The notes below the pieces were generated by a model. It worked only from the letters and a program-made list of their open reading frames with translations, did not search any database and was not told where the DNA came from. Both the position numbers and the translations under genes were made by a program. Source: Streptomyces chartreusis NRRL 3882 (GTDB lineage: Bacteria; Actinomycetota; Actinomycetes; Streptomycetales; Streptomycetaceae). Taken from it: a stretch of 64,000 nt of DNA. The stretch covers positions 3,038,001 to 3,102,000 of the forward strand of contig NZ_LT963352.1 in the NCBI RefSeq assembly GCF_900236475.1, written 5' to 3'. Positions 37,997 to 46,880 of this stretch are shown here, piece after piece. Each line of letters starts with the position of its first letter. Position 1 is the first letter of the stretch.

Positions 37997-39118
37997 TCAG
38001 ATGCGCCGCCGGGCCTTCCGCGCCCGCCGCACCACCGCCGCCGCGCCCAGCAGCGCCACCGTCGCACCCGCGGCACCCGCGGCCGTCGCGTCCTTGCGGC
38101 CCAGTCGCCGCCCGGCCACCGTGTGCCGGCCGGAGACCTCCTCCAGGAGCTCCGCCAGCACCTCCTCGTTGGTGTACCGCGGCCGCCACCCCGCGTCGTG
38201 CAGCCGGCTGCCACTGACCACCCAGGGGTACATCGTGTACGCCAGGTCCCCGGCCGGAGACGGCGTGAGCCCGATGCGGTGCAGGCGCGCCGCCGCACCC
38301 AGCGCGACCGCCGACGGCAGCTCCATCCGCCGGATGCCGCTGAGCTCCTCGACCTCCTCCTGCTCCAGCCACCCGTCGCACCCGACGGTCAGTTCCCCGT
38401 CGACCTTCTCCAGGACGGCGTACTCCAGCGCGCTGCACAGGTCCTCGACGTGGCAGAACTGCCACGCGGGCCGCGACCCGGCGACGACGAGCAGCCGGGG
38501 AGACTCGAAGTACCTGGTCAGCGCGGTGTCCGTGCCTCCCACCAGGATCGCCGGCCGCACCACGGTGACGTTCAGCCCCGGGTGCGCCCGTGGTGCCCGC
38601 CGTGCCAGCCGCTCGATCTCCAGCAGGTCGCCGACGCCCGTCGCCTCCGCCGTGGCCCGCAGCTCCGCGTCCTCGGAGAGCGGAAGCTCGTTGTCCGGCA
38701 GCGCCCCGTAGACCATCGCCGAGGTGCACAGCACGACCCGGTGCACCCCGGCCGCCGCGGCCGCCGTCAGGACGGTCTGCGTCCCCCGTACGTTGTAGGC
38801 CGTTCGGGCGGCGGCGTCGGTCTCCAGGTCCAGGTCCAGCGCCAGGTGCACCACCACGTCGGCGCCCCGCAGCTTCTCCGCGATGGCCGGATCCCGTACG
38901 TCCAGGATGTGCCACTGCGCCGCAGCGCACTCACCGCGCCGCTCGTCGATGGCGACGACCTGCTTGACCTCGTCGGACGCGGCGAGCTGCTCGGTGAGCA
39001 GGGCGCCGACGCCGTACGCGGCACCGGTGACCGCGACGACGGGTCCGCGTGCCGCGGGACTCGCGGAACTGGTTGACTGGTTTCGCGCTGCGCGAACCTG
39101 CGGATCTGGGGAACTCAC
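37997..39118 (-). CDS. NAD-dependent epimerase/dehydratase (extended SDR) with C-terminal membrane anchor
   Basis: A 373-residue protein. The Rossmann motif VVAVTGAAYGVGALL is near residue 28 (a variant of GxxGxxG), and the SDR active-site pattern appears as Ser...MVYG in CTSAMVYGALPD, where the usual YxxxK lysine is not evident. The C-terminus has a hydrophobic Ala/Gly helix (TAAGAAGATVALLGAAAVV) then an Arg-rich end, suggesting tail anchoring. The substrate is unknown. The GTG at 39118 has GGAG upstream; an ATG at 39184 would add 22 residues. Confidence 0.75.
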   Translation of the reverse strand: MSSPDPQVRAARNQSTSSASPAARGPVVAVTGAAYGVGALLTEQLAASDEVKQVVAIDERRGECAAAQWHILDVRDPAIAEKLRGADVVVHLALDLDLETDAAARTAYNVRGTQTVLTAAAAAGVHRVVLCTSAMVYGALPDNELPLSEDAELRATAEATGVGDLLEIERLARRAPRAHPGLNVTVVRPAILVGGTDTALTRYFESPRLLVVAGSRPAWQFCHVEDLCSALEYAVLEKVDGELTVGCDGWLEQEEVEELSGIRRMELPSAVALGAAARLHRIGLTPSPAGDLAYTMYPWVVSGSRLHDAGWRPRYTNEEVLAELLEEVSGRHTVAGRRLGRKDATAAGAAGATVALLGAAAVVRRARKARRRI

Positions 39119-39310
39119 CGGGCGTCTCCAGCGGTTGTCTTCAGTACGAGCGCGAGCGACGCGTGCGTACCAGGTGGCATCCATCCTGCCGCAGGCTGTC
39201 AGTCGGCGAAGCACCGAGGCCCGATCCGCCCCGGGTGTCTACGCTGGGTGGTGTTGTCGGGCAGCCGCGCCGCCGGAAAGAACCGGCGGCCCTACCAGCC
39301 GAGGAATCCC

Positions 39311-40762
39311 GTGAGTGACACCCCATTCGGATTCGGCCTTCCGCCGGAGGAGCCGGACGACGGCGACGAGGGCAAGAAGAAGGACCAGCAGAGCGGTGGT
39401 GGTCAGGGACCGGCCAATCCGTTCGGTTTCGGCGGCCTGCCCGGAGCCGGAGGATTCGGCGGCGGCCCCGGCGGCCCCGGTGCGGACAATCCGTTCGCAG
39501 CCATGTTCGGCTCCCTGAACCCCAACGACCTGGGCGCCGCGTTCCAGCAGCTGGGCCAGATGCTCTCCTACGAGGGCGGGCCGGTGAACTGGGACATGGC
39601 CAAGCAGATCGCCCGCCAGACGGTCTCCCAGGGCAGTCCCGACGGCACCAAGGACACCAGCGTCGGCCCCGCCGAGCGCAAGGCCGTCGAGGAGGCCGTC
39701 CGCCTCGCCGACCTGTGGCTCGACGACGCCACGTCGCTGCCGTCCGGTGCCGGCTCGGCCGTGGCCTGGAGCCGCGCCGAGTGGGTCGAGGCGACCCTGC
39801 CCGCCTGGAAGGAGCTCGTCGACCCGGTCGCCGAGCGCGTCGGCACCGCCATGGGCGACGTCCTGCCGGAGGAGATGCAGGCCATGGCCGGCCCGCTGAT
39901 CGGCATGATGCGCTCGATGGGCGGTGCCATGTTCGGTACGCAGATCGGGCAGGCCGTCGGCGTGCTCGCCGGCGAGGTCGTCGGCTCGTCCGACATCGGC
40001 CTGCCGCTGGGCCCGGCCGGCAAGGCGGCGCTGCTGCCGGTGAACATCGAGACGTTCGGCAAGGACCTGAGCGTCCCCCAGGAGGAGGTGCGGCTGTATC
40101 TCGCCCTGCGCGAGGCCGCCCACCAGCGGCTCTTCGCGCACGTGCCGTGGCTGCGCTCGCATCTGTTCGGCGCGGTCGACGGCTACGCCCGCGGGATCAA
40201 GGTCGACACGGCCAAGCTCGAGGACGTCGTCGGCCAGTTCGACCCGCAGAACCCCGAGCAGCTCCAGGAAGCCCTCCAGCAGGGCATGTTCCAGCCCGAG
40301 GACACGCCTGAGCAGAAGGCCGCCCTGGCGCGTCTGGAGACGGCTCTGGCGCTCGTGGAGGGCTGGGTCGACGCCGTGGTCCACGCCGCCGCGAAGCCCC
40401 GTCTGTCGTCCGCCGACGCCCTGCGCGAGACGCTGCGCCGCCGCCGCGCCTCGGGCGGCCCGGCGGAGCAGACGTTCGCCACGCTGATCGGCCTGGAGCT
40501 GCGCCCGCGCCGCCTGCGTGACGCCTCCCGGCTGTGGGCCTCGCTCACCGACGCCCGCGGTGTCGACGGCCGGGACGCCCTGTGGCACCACCCGGACATG
40601 CTGCCGACGGCCACCGACCTGGACGACCCGGACGGCTTCGTGCACCGCGAGCAGATCGACTTCTCCGAGCTGGACAAGATGCTCGGCGAGGCGGCGGACA
40701 AGCCCGACCTGAAGAAGAAGGACGAGGGCGAGGGCGAGAACAAGGGCGACGACGCAGAGTGA
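39311..40762 (+). CDS. Zinc-dependent metalloprotease-like protein (DUF2342 / F420-associated family)
   Basis: A 483-residue protein. The first 75 residues are Gly/Pro-rich with a charged segment; the helical core from about 80 to 450 matches the actinobacterial DUF2342 group, also described as an F420-biosynthesis-associated or zincin-like family. The zincin-type motif here is LREAAHQRLF (residues about 271-280), which has His but departs from the classic HExxH. Activity is unproven. The GTG at 39311 follows GAGGAA. The NUDIX gene overlaps its stop by four bases. Confidence 0.75.
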   Translation: MSDTPFGFGLPPEEPDDGDEGKKKDQQSGGGQGPANPFGFGGLPGAGGFGGGPGGPGADNPFAAMFGSLNPNDLGAAFQQLGQMLSYEGGPVNWDMAKQIARQTVSQGSPDGTKDTSVGPAERKAVEEAVRLADLWLDDATSLPSGAGSAVAWSRAEWVEATLPAWKELVDPVAERVGTAMGDVLPEEMQAMAGPLIGMMRSMGGAMFGTQIGQAVGVLAGEVVGSSDIGLPLGPAGKAALLPVNIETFGKDLSVPQEEVRLYLALREAAHQRLFAHVPWLRSHLFGAVDGYARGIKVDTAKLEDVVGQFDPQNPEQLQEALQQGMFQPEDTPEQKAALARLETALALVEGWVDAVVHAAAKPRLSSADALRETLRRRRASGGPAEQTFATLIGLELRPRRLRDASRLWASLTDARGVDGRDALWHHPDMLPTATDLDDPDGFVHREQIDFSELDKMLGEAADKPDLKKKDEGEGENKGDDAE

Positions 40763-41286
40763 GCCTGTACGACGACGCGGTCCTCGTGCTCAAGGAGTAC
40801 GAGGACCAGACGGAGCTGCGCCAGGCCTACCTCGACCATCTGGCGGAACACCCGGACGGCCTCTGGAAGGCCTGCCACGCGGGCCACATCACGGCGAGCG
40901 CCCTGGTGATCGACCCCGAGGCCGGGCGGGTTCTGCTGACGCTGCACAGAAAGCTCCGGAAGTGGCTCCAGATGGGCGGCCACTGCGAGCCGGGCGACAG
41001 CTCCCTGGCGGCCACGGCCCTGCGTGAGGCGACGGAGGAGTCCGGTGTCTCCGGGCTCTCGCTGCTGCCGGGCGGCCCGGTACGCCTGGACCGGCACCCG
41101 ATCCCGCCGCCGTGCCACTGCCACTTCGACGTCCAGTACGCGGTCCTGGCGCCCCGGGACGCCGCGCACGCGATCAGCGACGAGTCGCTCGACGTGCGCT
41201 GGTTCGGGTACGACGAGGTGGCGGAGGTGGCCGACGAGTCGGTCGTCCGCCTGCTGGAGGCGACACGCGCGAGGCTCACGGCCTGA
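40759..41286 (+). CDS. NUDIX hydrolase
   Basis: A 175-residue enzyme with an intact Nudix box (residues 74-96: GGHCEPGDSSL then REATEESG), which binds Mg and cleaves nucleoside-diphosphate-linked substrates. Specificity is unknown. GTGA overlap couples it to the zincin-like gene. A very strong terminator follows. Confidence 0.88.
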   Translation: MSLYDDAVLVLKEYEDQTELRQAYLDHLAEHPDGLWKACHAGHITASALVIDPEAGRVLLTLHRKLRKWLQMGGHCEPGDSSLAATALREATEESGVSGLSLLPGGPVRLDRHPIPPPCHCHFDVQYAVLAPRDAAHAISDESLDVRWFGYDEVAEVADESVVRLLEATRARLTA

Positions 41287-41322
41287 GCCTGGAGGCGACA
41301 GGTGTGAGGCTCGTGACCTGAC

Positions 41323-41364
41323 AGGCGTAAGGGGCGACCGCATGGGCGGTCGCCCCTTACGCCT
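41323..41364. terminator. Bidirectional terminator between NUDIX and AIM24 genes
   Basis: An 18-bp perfect stem: AGGCGTAAGGGGCGACCG at 41323-41340 and its complement at 41347-41364, with a 6-base loop. It lies between two convergent transcription units. Confidence 0.9.
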
Positions 41365-41382
41365 TGTCCGGTCCGTGGTTGC

Positions 41383-42138
41383 TCAGTTCCAGACGTTGCC
41401 CTGGTTCTGCCCGCGTGCTCCCTGCTGGCCCATGCCGTACTGCGCGGCGAGGCCCGAGCCGATCTGGGCGTTCTGCGGCGGCAGCAGCTCGCTGGGCTGC
41501 ACGAGCGCGAAGCCGGTGCCCATGAAGCTCAGCTCCCAGCCCTCGCCGGTGCTGCCGCGGCGCCGCCACACCCCGGAGGAGTGCGTCTGGGCCTGCATCT
41601 GCACCCGCAGGCTCGTCGACCAGGCGACGATCGCGTCGGCGTCGCAGTTGACGTACTTGTCGGGCGTCACCTGCATCAGCAGCGGCATGCCCGAGGTCAT
41701 CAGGGCGATCTTGCCCCGACCGGTGATGTTGAGCTGGTACTTCCCGGAGCCGGAGATGCCGTAGAGGCTGTCGACGGCGATGACCTCGTGGTGCAGGGAT
41801 GAGTCCATCGCCAGCACATAGCTGCTGTCGACGGTGAGGCCGTCCTGCTCCACCTCCATGACGTGGACGTGCTGCTTGAGGTTGGCGAGGTAGACCGTGC
41901 CCTGCCCGTGGCAGCGCATCAGGTCGAGTCCCTCACCGGTGTGCGCACGCGAGCGTGCCTGGTTGTTGCTCTGGTACTCGGCGTCGAACTCGACGAGGCC
42001 CTGGTAGGCGACCATGGTGCCCTTGCGGGCCAGGATGTCGTCGTGGCCCTCCAGGGCGACGCGCAGCATCTGCTTGTTCTGCAGACTCCAGCGGTCCTGG
42101 GTCTGCTGCTCGTTGTAGGCGAAAATCGGGCTCTGCAT
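41383..42138 (-). CDS. AIM24 family protein, third in the cluster
   Basis: A 251-residue beta-rich protein of the AIM24/TerB-associated family, with the repeated pattern of short Gly-ended strands (QGLVEFDAEY; GQGTVYLAN; VAWSTSLRV). The C-terminus is Gln/Gly-rich. Yeast AIM24 is mitochondrial, but the bacterial role is unknown. A GGGGGAG site precedes the ATG. It is 16 bases after the previous paralogue, in one operon. Confidence 0.8.
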   Translation of the reverse strand: MQSPIFAYNEQQTQDRWSLQNKQMLRVALEGHDDILARKGTMVAYQGLVEFDAEYQSNNQARSRAHTGEGLDLMRCHGQGTVYLANLKQHVHVMEVEQDGLTVDSSYVLAMDSSLHHEVIAVDSLYGISGSGKYQLNITGRGKIALMTSGMPLLMQVTPDKYVNCDADAIVAWSTSLRVQMQAQTHSSGVWRRRGSTGEGWELSFMGTGFALVQPSELLPPQNAQIGSGLAAQYGMGQQGARGQNQGNVWN

Positions 42139-42154
42139 GGCGTGTTGCTCCCCC

Positions 42155-42835
42155 TCAGCCCCGGACCCGGAGGCGGTCGGTGCTGTCCTCGCTGGGCTGG
42201 ACGACGACGATGCCCTGACCGGAGAAGGCCATCTGGTAGGCCTCGCCGCTGCCGCGGCCGATCAGCGACTGTGCCCGGAAGCTGCGCTTGCCCTTCACCT
42301 TGAGGTTCGGGGACCAGGCGACCAGGGCGTCGGGGTCGACGTACGTCTCGTCCTCGCCGCCTCCGCAGTCGACGACGATGGGCTTGCCCCGGGAGGTCAG
42401 CGCCACCCAGCCCTGCCCGGAGATCCTGGTGTTCCACAGGCCCTGTCCGGCGAACTTCGCCAGGCTCTTGACCCGCTCGACGCCCCACGTGAGGTGGGCG
42501 TCGAAGGCGAGCAGGTTGGTGGCGTTGACGGAGATGCCGTCGCCGTTGAGGTTGATCACGACGACGTTCGCCCCGTAGTCGGAGAGGTAGAGCAGGCCGT
42601 CACCGGAGCACTTCATCAGGGGTGCGCCCTCGCCGGTCATCCAGTCCTTCGCGATCTGGCGCACGGCCGGCGGGTTGGGCTCGTACTGCACGAACCCCTC
42701 GTAGGCGACCATCGACCCCACGCGCGCGAGGAGGTCGTTCCCGGTCTGCATGGCGACCTTCAGCATGTGGTTGCCGTGGTTCTCCATGCGGGCGGTGACG
42801 GGTGCGGGGGCGTGGCCCGCGAGCTGCTGTGTCAT
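42155..42835 (-). CDS. AIM24 family protein, second in the cluster
   Basis: A 226-residue AIM24 paralogue (GSMVAYEGFVQYEP; GDGLLYLSDYGANV; LVAWSPNLKV). It is closely packed between its two relatives: 11 bases after the TerD-AIM24 gene stop and 16 before the next. A short acidic insert (CGGGEDETYVD) marks this copy. No catalytic motif. Confidence 0.8.
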   Translation of the reverse strand: MTQQLAGHAPAPVTARMENHGNHMLKVAMQTGNDLLARVGSMVAYEGFVQYEPNPPAVRQIAKDWMTGEGAPLMKCSGDGLLYLSDYGANVVVINLNGDGISVNATNLLAFDAHLTWGVERVKSLAKFAGQGLWNTRISGQGWVALTSRGKPIVVDCGGGEDETYVDPDALVAWSPNLKVKGKRSFRAQSLIGRGSGEAYQMAFSGQGIVVVQPSEDSTDRLRVRG

Positions 42836-42846
42836 GACGGGCTCCC

Positions 42847-44619
42847 TCAGACCTCGTACGGCTGGACGACGATGAAGTTCCCGGGCGCTCCCCGGAACTG
42901 GAGGTTGACGCTCTCCCCGGTGTCACCCGGGTAGGCGTTGCGGCGCATCCGCACCTGGCTGGAGACGACCACCTGGGCGGCGGCCGACCAGGCGACCACG
43001 GCGTTGCAGTCGGCGAACGTGGTGGGCGTGACCGGCAGGACCACGGGCGTGCCGTGGGTCTTCACGACGATCGTGCCGGTGCCCGTGAACTGCATCGTGA
43101 ACAGCGCACCCCCGGGGATGCCGTGCCCCTCGATGCGGCGCACCTCGTACTGGAGGCTCTCGTCGAAGGCGAGGACGTTCTCGGCGGAGACGCAGATGCC
43201 GTCACCCTGGAGCTCGATGGGGTGCAGCATCGTGGAGTCCTCGGCGAGGAACACCTGTCCCTGGCCGGTACAGCGCATCAGCTGCATCTCCTGGCCGGTC
43301 GCGTTGCCCACGATCCGGCCGGCGAATCCGGCGCCCTTGTAACTGAAGTCGACCTTGCCCTGGTAGAGCACCATGCTGCCCTGCCGGGCCAGCACGGGCT
43401 GCCCGCCGATGCCGAGGTCGACGCGGACGAGCTTCTTGTTCTGCTGCGTCCAGCGCTGCCCGGTGGGGGTCTCCTTGAACTTCTGGAGCGCGGCGGCGAC
43501 ACCGGCGCCCTGCGGTGCTCCCTGGGGAGCTCCTTGAGGCGCGCCCTGCGGCGCTCCGTAGGGGGCTTGCCCTGGCTGCTGCCCGAAGGGCGGCTGCTGG
43601 CCGTAGCCCGGGGGCGGTGTGGGCTGGCCGTATCCCGGGGGCGGGGCCGGGGCATGGGGTGCCTGAGGCGCTGCCTGGGGCTGGCCGTAGCCGGGGGGCG
43701 GCGGGGCGGTCTGGCCGGGGACCTGGCCGTACGGCGGCTGCTGCTGGCCCGGCTGGCCGTACGGCGCCGGGGCCGGGGCCGGGGCCGGGGGCGGGGGCGG
43801 CACCGGGGAGCCGCCGGGCGGGGTGTTCATGGGCGCGACGATGGTCGGGGCGGCGTGCACCTGGGGTGCGGGCGCCGGGGCCGGGGCCGGAGGCGGAGTG
43901 GCGCCGGGCGGGGGCGCGAAGCCCTGCGCGGCGGGCTGGGGAGCCGGAGCGGGGGCCGGGGGCGCTGCTGGTGCGGGAGCCGGGGCGGGTTCAGGGGTGC
44001 CGGGGACGCCGAACGCGGGCGGTGCGAAGCCCGGGGCGGCGCCGGCCTGCGGCTGCTGCGCGGCGGGCGCGGGCGGCGCGGGCGTCTCCTCCTCGGCCAC
44101 CTCGCCGCCGAAGTTCTTCAGCAGCGCGTCGAGACCGCCGTCGAAGCCCTGCCCGACGGCGGCGAACCGCCAGACGTCCTTCAGGTAGAAGTCGCCGAGC
44201 ATCACGGCCCGTTCGGTGGAGAACTCCGAGCCGTTGAAGGGGTAGCGGGCCACCTCCTCGCCGCCCGCGACGATGCGGATGTAGCCGGGGGCGATCTGCG
44301 ACATCTGACCGGCGCCGTCGATCGTCGCCGTGAAGGACAGCTTCTGGATCTGCGGCGGGATCCGGTCGAGCGTGACCCGGAAGGACTCCGTATCGCCCGC
44401 CTGGGCGCCCAGGAGCTGAATGGACTCCTCGGGGGACTTCGGCTGGTTGTAGAAGACGAAGTACCGGTCGTCCGAGAGCCGTTCGTCGGCGTCGAGGCCG
44501 AAGCAGCTGATGTCGAAGCTCAGTCCGGGGCCGGAGATCTGCACGCCTACGTACAGATCCGTGCCCGCTGTGAGGTCACTGATCCTGGCCTTGTGGCCGC
44601 GTTGGAATTCCCTGGCCAT
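42847..44619 (-). CDS. TerD-AIM24 fusion protein with long Pro/Ala/Gln linker
   Basis: A 590-residue fusion. Residues 1-175 form a TerD domain (calcium-binding fold from tellurite-resistance and stress clusters; LYVGVQISGPGLSFDISCF, and LGDFYLKDVWRFAAVGQGFDGG at its end). Residues about 178-370 are a low-complexity linker rich in Pro, Ala, Gly and Gln, including a GAPQ-type repeat. Residues about 371-590 are an AIM24 domain. It heads an operon with two stand-alone AIM24 genes. The ATG at 44619 is used, since the longer frame has no family similarity. It is probably cytoplasmic or membrane-associated in a stress response; that is inferred. Confidence 0.85.
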   Translation of the reverse strand: MAREFQRGHKARISDLTAGTDLYVGVQISGPGLSFDISCFGLDADERLSDDRYFVFYNQPKSPEESIQLLGAQAGDTESFRVTLDRIPPQIQKLSFTATIDGAGQMSQIAPGYIRIVAGGEEVARYPFNGSEFSTERAVMLGDFYLKDVWRFAAVGQGFDGGLDALLKNFGGEVAEEETPAPPAPAAQQPQAGAAPGFAPPAFGVPGTPEPAPAPAPAAPPAPAPAPQPAAQGFAPPPGATPPPAPAPAPAPQVHAAPTIVAPMNTPPGGSPVPPPPPAPAPAPAPYGQPGQQQPPYGQVPGQTAPPPPGYGQPQAAPQAPHAPAPPPGYGQPTPPPGYGQQPPFGQQPGQAPYGAPQGAPQGAPQGAPQGAGVAAALQKFKETPTGQRWTQQNKKLVRVDLGIGGQPVLARQGSMVLYQGKVDFSYKGAGFAGRIVGNATGQEMQLMRCTGQGQVFLAEDSTMLHPIELQGDGICVSAENVLAFDESLQYEVRRIEGHGIPGGALFTMQFTGTGTIVVKTHGTPVVLPVTPTTFADCNAVVAWSAAAQVVVSSQVRMRRNAYPGDTGESVNLQFRGAPGNFIVVQPYEV

Positions 44620-44695
44620 GCGTAACGACCGTCCCCCATCCAGAACGTGATTGCGTCGCGCCAGGCTAACGGCAAACTCGGACACCGGACGAAGT

Positions 44696-44718
44696 CGGTA
44701 CAGACCCGGTACAGAACC
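44696..44718. repeat. Tandem CGGTACAGA repeat upstream of the TerD-AIM24 operon
   Basis: CGGTACAGACC at 44696-44706 is followed directly by CGGTACAGAACC at 44707-44718, an 11-bp period (one helical turn). It lies 77 bases before the TerD-AIM24 start and may be part of its promoter or an operator. The rest of 44620-44802 shows nothing recognisable. Confidence 0.4.
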
Positions 44719-44802
44719 CGTGCCCGGCCGTATCGGCTGCTCTCTCGCGGAAAGCGGTCACTTACCCCGGAGCTCACCGCGGGTGCTCCGCCCACGGGTC
44801 AC

Positions 44803-45411
44803 TCAGCCCTCGGGACGCTCACCCCGCGCACCGGGCACATGGGGCAACCGCTCGGCCGCGACGACGCCTTCGAGGTAGCCCCGGGCACGCTCCGTGCGCG
44901 GATAGGCCTCCAGCAACTCCCAGAAGCGGGGGCCGTGTCCGGGGACGAGCAGATGGGCGAGTTCGTGGACGAGGACGTAGTCGACGACGTACTCGGGCAT
45001 GCCCTGGAGGCGGTGGGACAGGCGGATGCTGCCCTCGGACGGGGTGCAGGATCCCCAGCGCGTGTTCTGGTTGGTCACCCAGCGCACCGAAGCGGGCCGG
45101 GCCCGCCCGCCGAAGTACTGGTCCGAAAGGCGTCGTGCCCGCTCGGCCAGCTCGGCGTCGCCGAAGGCCCGCTTGCTCTCCTGGGCGGCCAGCTTGTCGA
45201 GCATGACGTTCACCCAGCGCTGCTCCTCGGCCTCGGACATCCGGGCGGGGATGAGCACGACGGTGCGATCGCCCTCGCGGTACGCGGAGACCGTTCTGCG
45301 TCGGCGGGCGCTCCTGCGGACCTCGATCGCGCTCGCCCCCGAGCCGCTCGGCGGCTGGCTCGTCGTGCTGCGCTGTGGCTTTCCGGCGCGGTGCAGTGGG
45401 TCGGCGGGCAC
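44803..45411 (-). CDS. YgjP/M48-type metallopeptidase
   Basis: A 202-residue protein. The motif pair of the YgjP (DUF45) group is present: NQNTRWGSCTPSEGSIRLS at about residue 115 and HELAH at about 150 with a downstream His (GHGPRFWELLEAY), giving a gluzincin-like zinc site. The first 40 residues are basic. Substrates are unknown. The GTG start at 45411 is divergent from the ThiF-like gene. Confidence 0.85.
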   Translation of the reverse strand: MPADPLHRAGKPQRSTTSQPPSGSGASAIEVRRSARRRRTVSAYREGDRTVVLIPARMSEAEEQRWVNVMLDKLAAQESKRAFGDAELAERARRLSDQYFGGRARPASVRWVTNQNTRWGSCTPSEGSIRLSHRLQGMPEYVVDYVLVHELAHLLVPGHGPRFWELLEAYPRTERARGYLEGVVAAERLPHVPGARGERPEG

Positions 45412-45665
45412 GCCCCGACGTTACCCGCTGTACCCGGGGAAGTCCCGGCTCCGAGAGGGTTCGATGTCGAGGCCCCCCGCCGGCCGCCGGATTTGTACGA
45501 CGAATGCCCGTGCCTGTGGACAACTTTCTGCAGCCGGCGACGGGTTTGGGCATGCTGGCTCTTGTCGGCGAAGCGACGGACAGGCCCGGCCCGGGACCAG
45601 GCCGGCCGTGACCGGGTTCGACGCGCGGCATACGGGGACGATCTATGGCATACGGGGGGCCTGTC

Positions 45666-46880
45666 ATGCATCCGATGGTGAAACCCGCGCTCAGGCGCGG
45701 CTGGCGCGACCTCAACACCGTGCAGTTCGGGATGACCCCGGCGCATGCGATGACGCTCGGCCCGATGGACCTGGCGACGGGCAGCTTCCTCGATCTGCTG
45801 AACGGCACTCGGGGGCTGGAGCTGCTGCGCGAGGAGGGACGCCGGATGGATCTGCCCGACGGCCATGTCGACGGGCTGGTGCGGCGGCTCGCCCGGGCCG
45901 GGCTCCTCGACGATGCACGGGGCGGCGGGCCGGCCGCCGACGCCCTGCGGCGGAAGAAGGAGGCCCTCGACCGGCTGCGTCCCGACCTTGCGTCCCTGTC
46001 CCTGACCACCTCCGACCCGGGCGACGCGATGCGGCATCTGGCCGCCCGGCGCTCGCAGCGCGTGCAGGTGCGGGGCGCGGGCCGGGTGGGTGCCGTGCTG
46101 GCGTCGCTGCTGTCGGGGGCGGGTGTGGGCGAGGTCGACGTGCGCGACGGCGGCCGTGTGGAGCCCTGGGACGTCGCTCCGGGCGGGCTCCCCGCGGAGG
46201 CCGTCGGCGACCGCAGGGACGAGTCGGCCCGCCGGGCCGTGCGCCGCGCGGCCCCGGACCGGCCGCCGCGCCGCACGGCAGCCCGGACATCCCCGGCGGA
46301 AGGCGACCCGGGCTTCTCGCTGGTGATCGTCGCCCCACGCGACGATGTCGCCGTGCACGCGCCCGACCCGTCGGCCGCCGAACCCCTGATGTCCTCCGGG
46401 ACACCCCATCTGTACGCCGGGGTCGTGGAGGGGACCGGGGTGGTCGGCCCGCTCGTCCTGCCCGGGGAGACGGGCTGCGCGGGGTGTCTGCACGAGAGCC
46501 GTACGGACCGGGATCCGGCCTGGCCGCGTCTGGTCGCCCAGTGGCGCTCCGGCGGGCAGCGGCAGGTGCGGCCCTGCGACCTGACGCTGGCCACTACTGT
46601 GGCCGGACTGGCCGCCGCCCACGCGCTCACCTTCCTGGACGGCCGGGTTCCGTCGAGCGCCGGGGCGCGCTGGGAGGTCACCGTGCCCGGTCTCCACTGG
46701 CATGCGCGGCCGGTCCGGGCGCATCCGGCATGCCCGTGCGGGACGGCGGAGAGAGGAAAGAGGGAGCACCCCTCGGAGGATGGGGAGTCACACGAGACAA
46801 TGGCGGTGCAACGGCCGTCGGCGCAGTGCCGTAAGGCAGCGGCGAAGCGGCCGGCTGGGACTTGGAGGGCGCATGTCTGA
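45666..46880 (+). CDS. ThiF/E1-like superfamily protein (degenerate)
   Basis: A 404-residue protein. Residues about 1-110 resemble the N-terminal helical domain seen in E1-like proteins of peptide-modification clusters; a Rossmann start VQVRGAGRVGAVLA (GxGxxG) lies near residue 130. Two Cys pairs (CAGC and CPCG) probably bind zinc. The adenylation arginines and catalytic cysteine cannot be identified, so enzyme activity is doubtful. The ATG at 45666 has GGGGGG nearby; an ATG at 45645 would add seven residues. Its end overlaps the ABC1 kinase start by eight bases. Confidence 0.65.
   Translation: MHPMVKPALRRGWRDLNTVQFGMTPAHAMTLGPMDLATGSFLDLLNGTRGLELLREEGRRMDLPDGHVDGLVRRLARAGLLDDARGGGPAADALRRKKEALDRLRPDLASLSLTTSDPGDAMRHLAARRSQRVQVRGAGRVGAVLASLLSGAGVGEVDVRDGGRVEPWDVAPGGLPAEAVGDRRDESARRAVRRAAPDRPPRRTAARTSPAEGDPGFSLVIVAPRDDVAVHAPDPSAAEPLMSSGTPHLYAGVVEGTGVVGPLVLPGETGCAGCLHESRTDRDPAWPRLVAQWRSGGQRQVRPCDLTLATTVAGLAAAHALTFLDGRVPSSAGARWEVTVPGLHWHARPVRAHPACPCGTAERGKREHPSEDGESHETMAVQRPSAQCRKAAAKRPAGTWRAHV

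Noticed and set aside
45627..45657. Direct repeat GGCATACGGGG at a 20-bp period across the ThiF-like gene start
   Set aside because: Two exact 11-bp copies exist, but one lies within the possible coding start and there is no palindrome or promoter logic to support a regulatory site.
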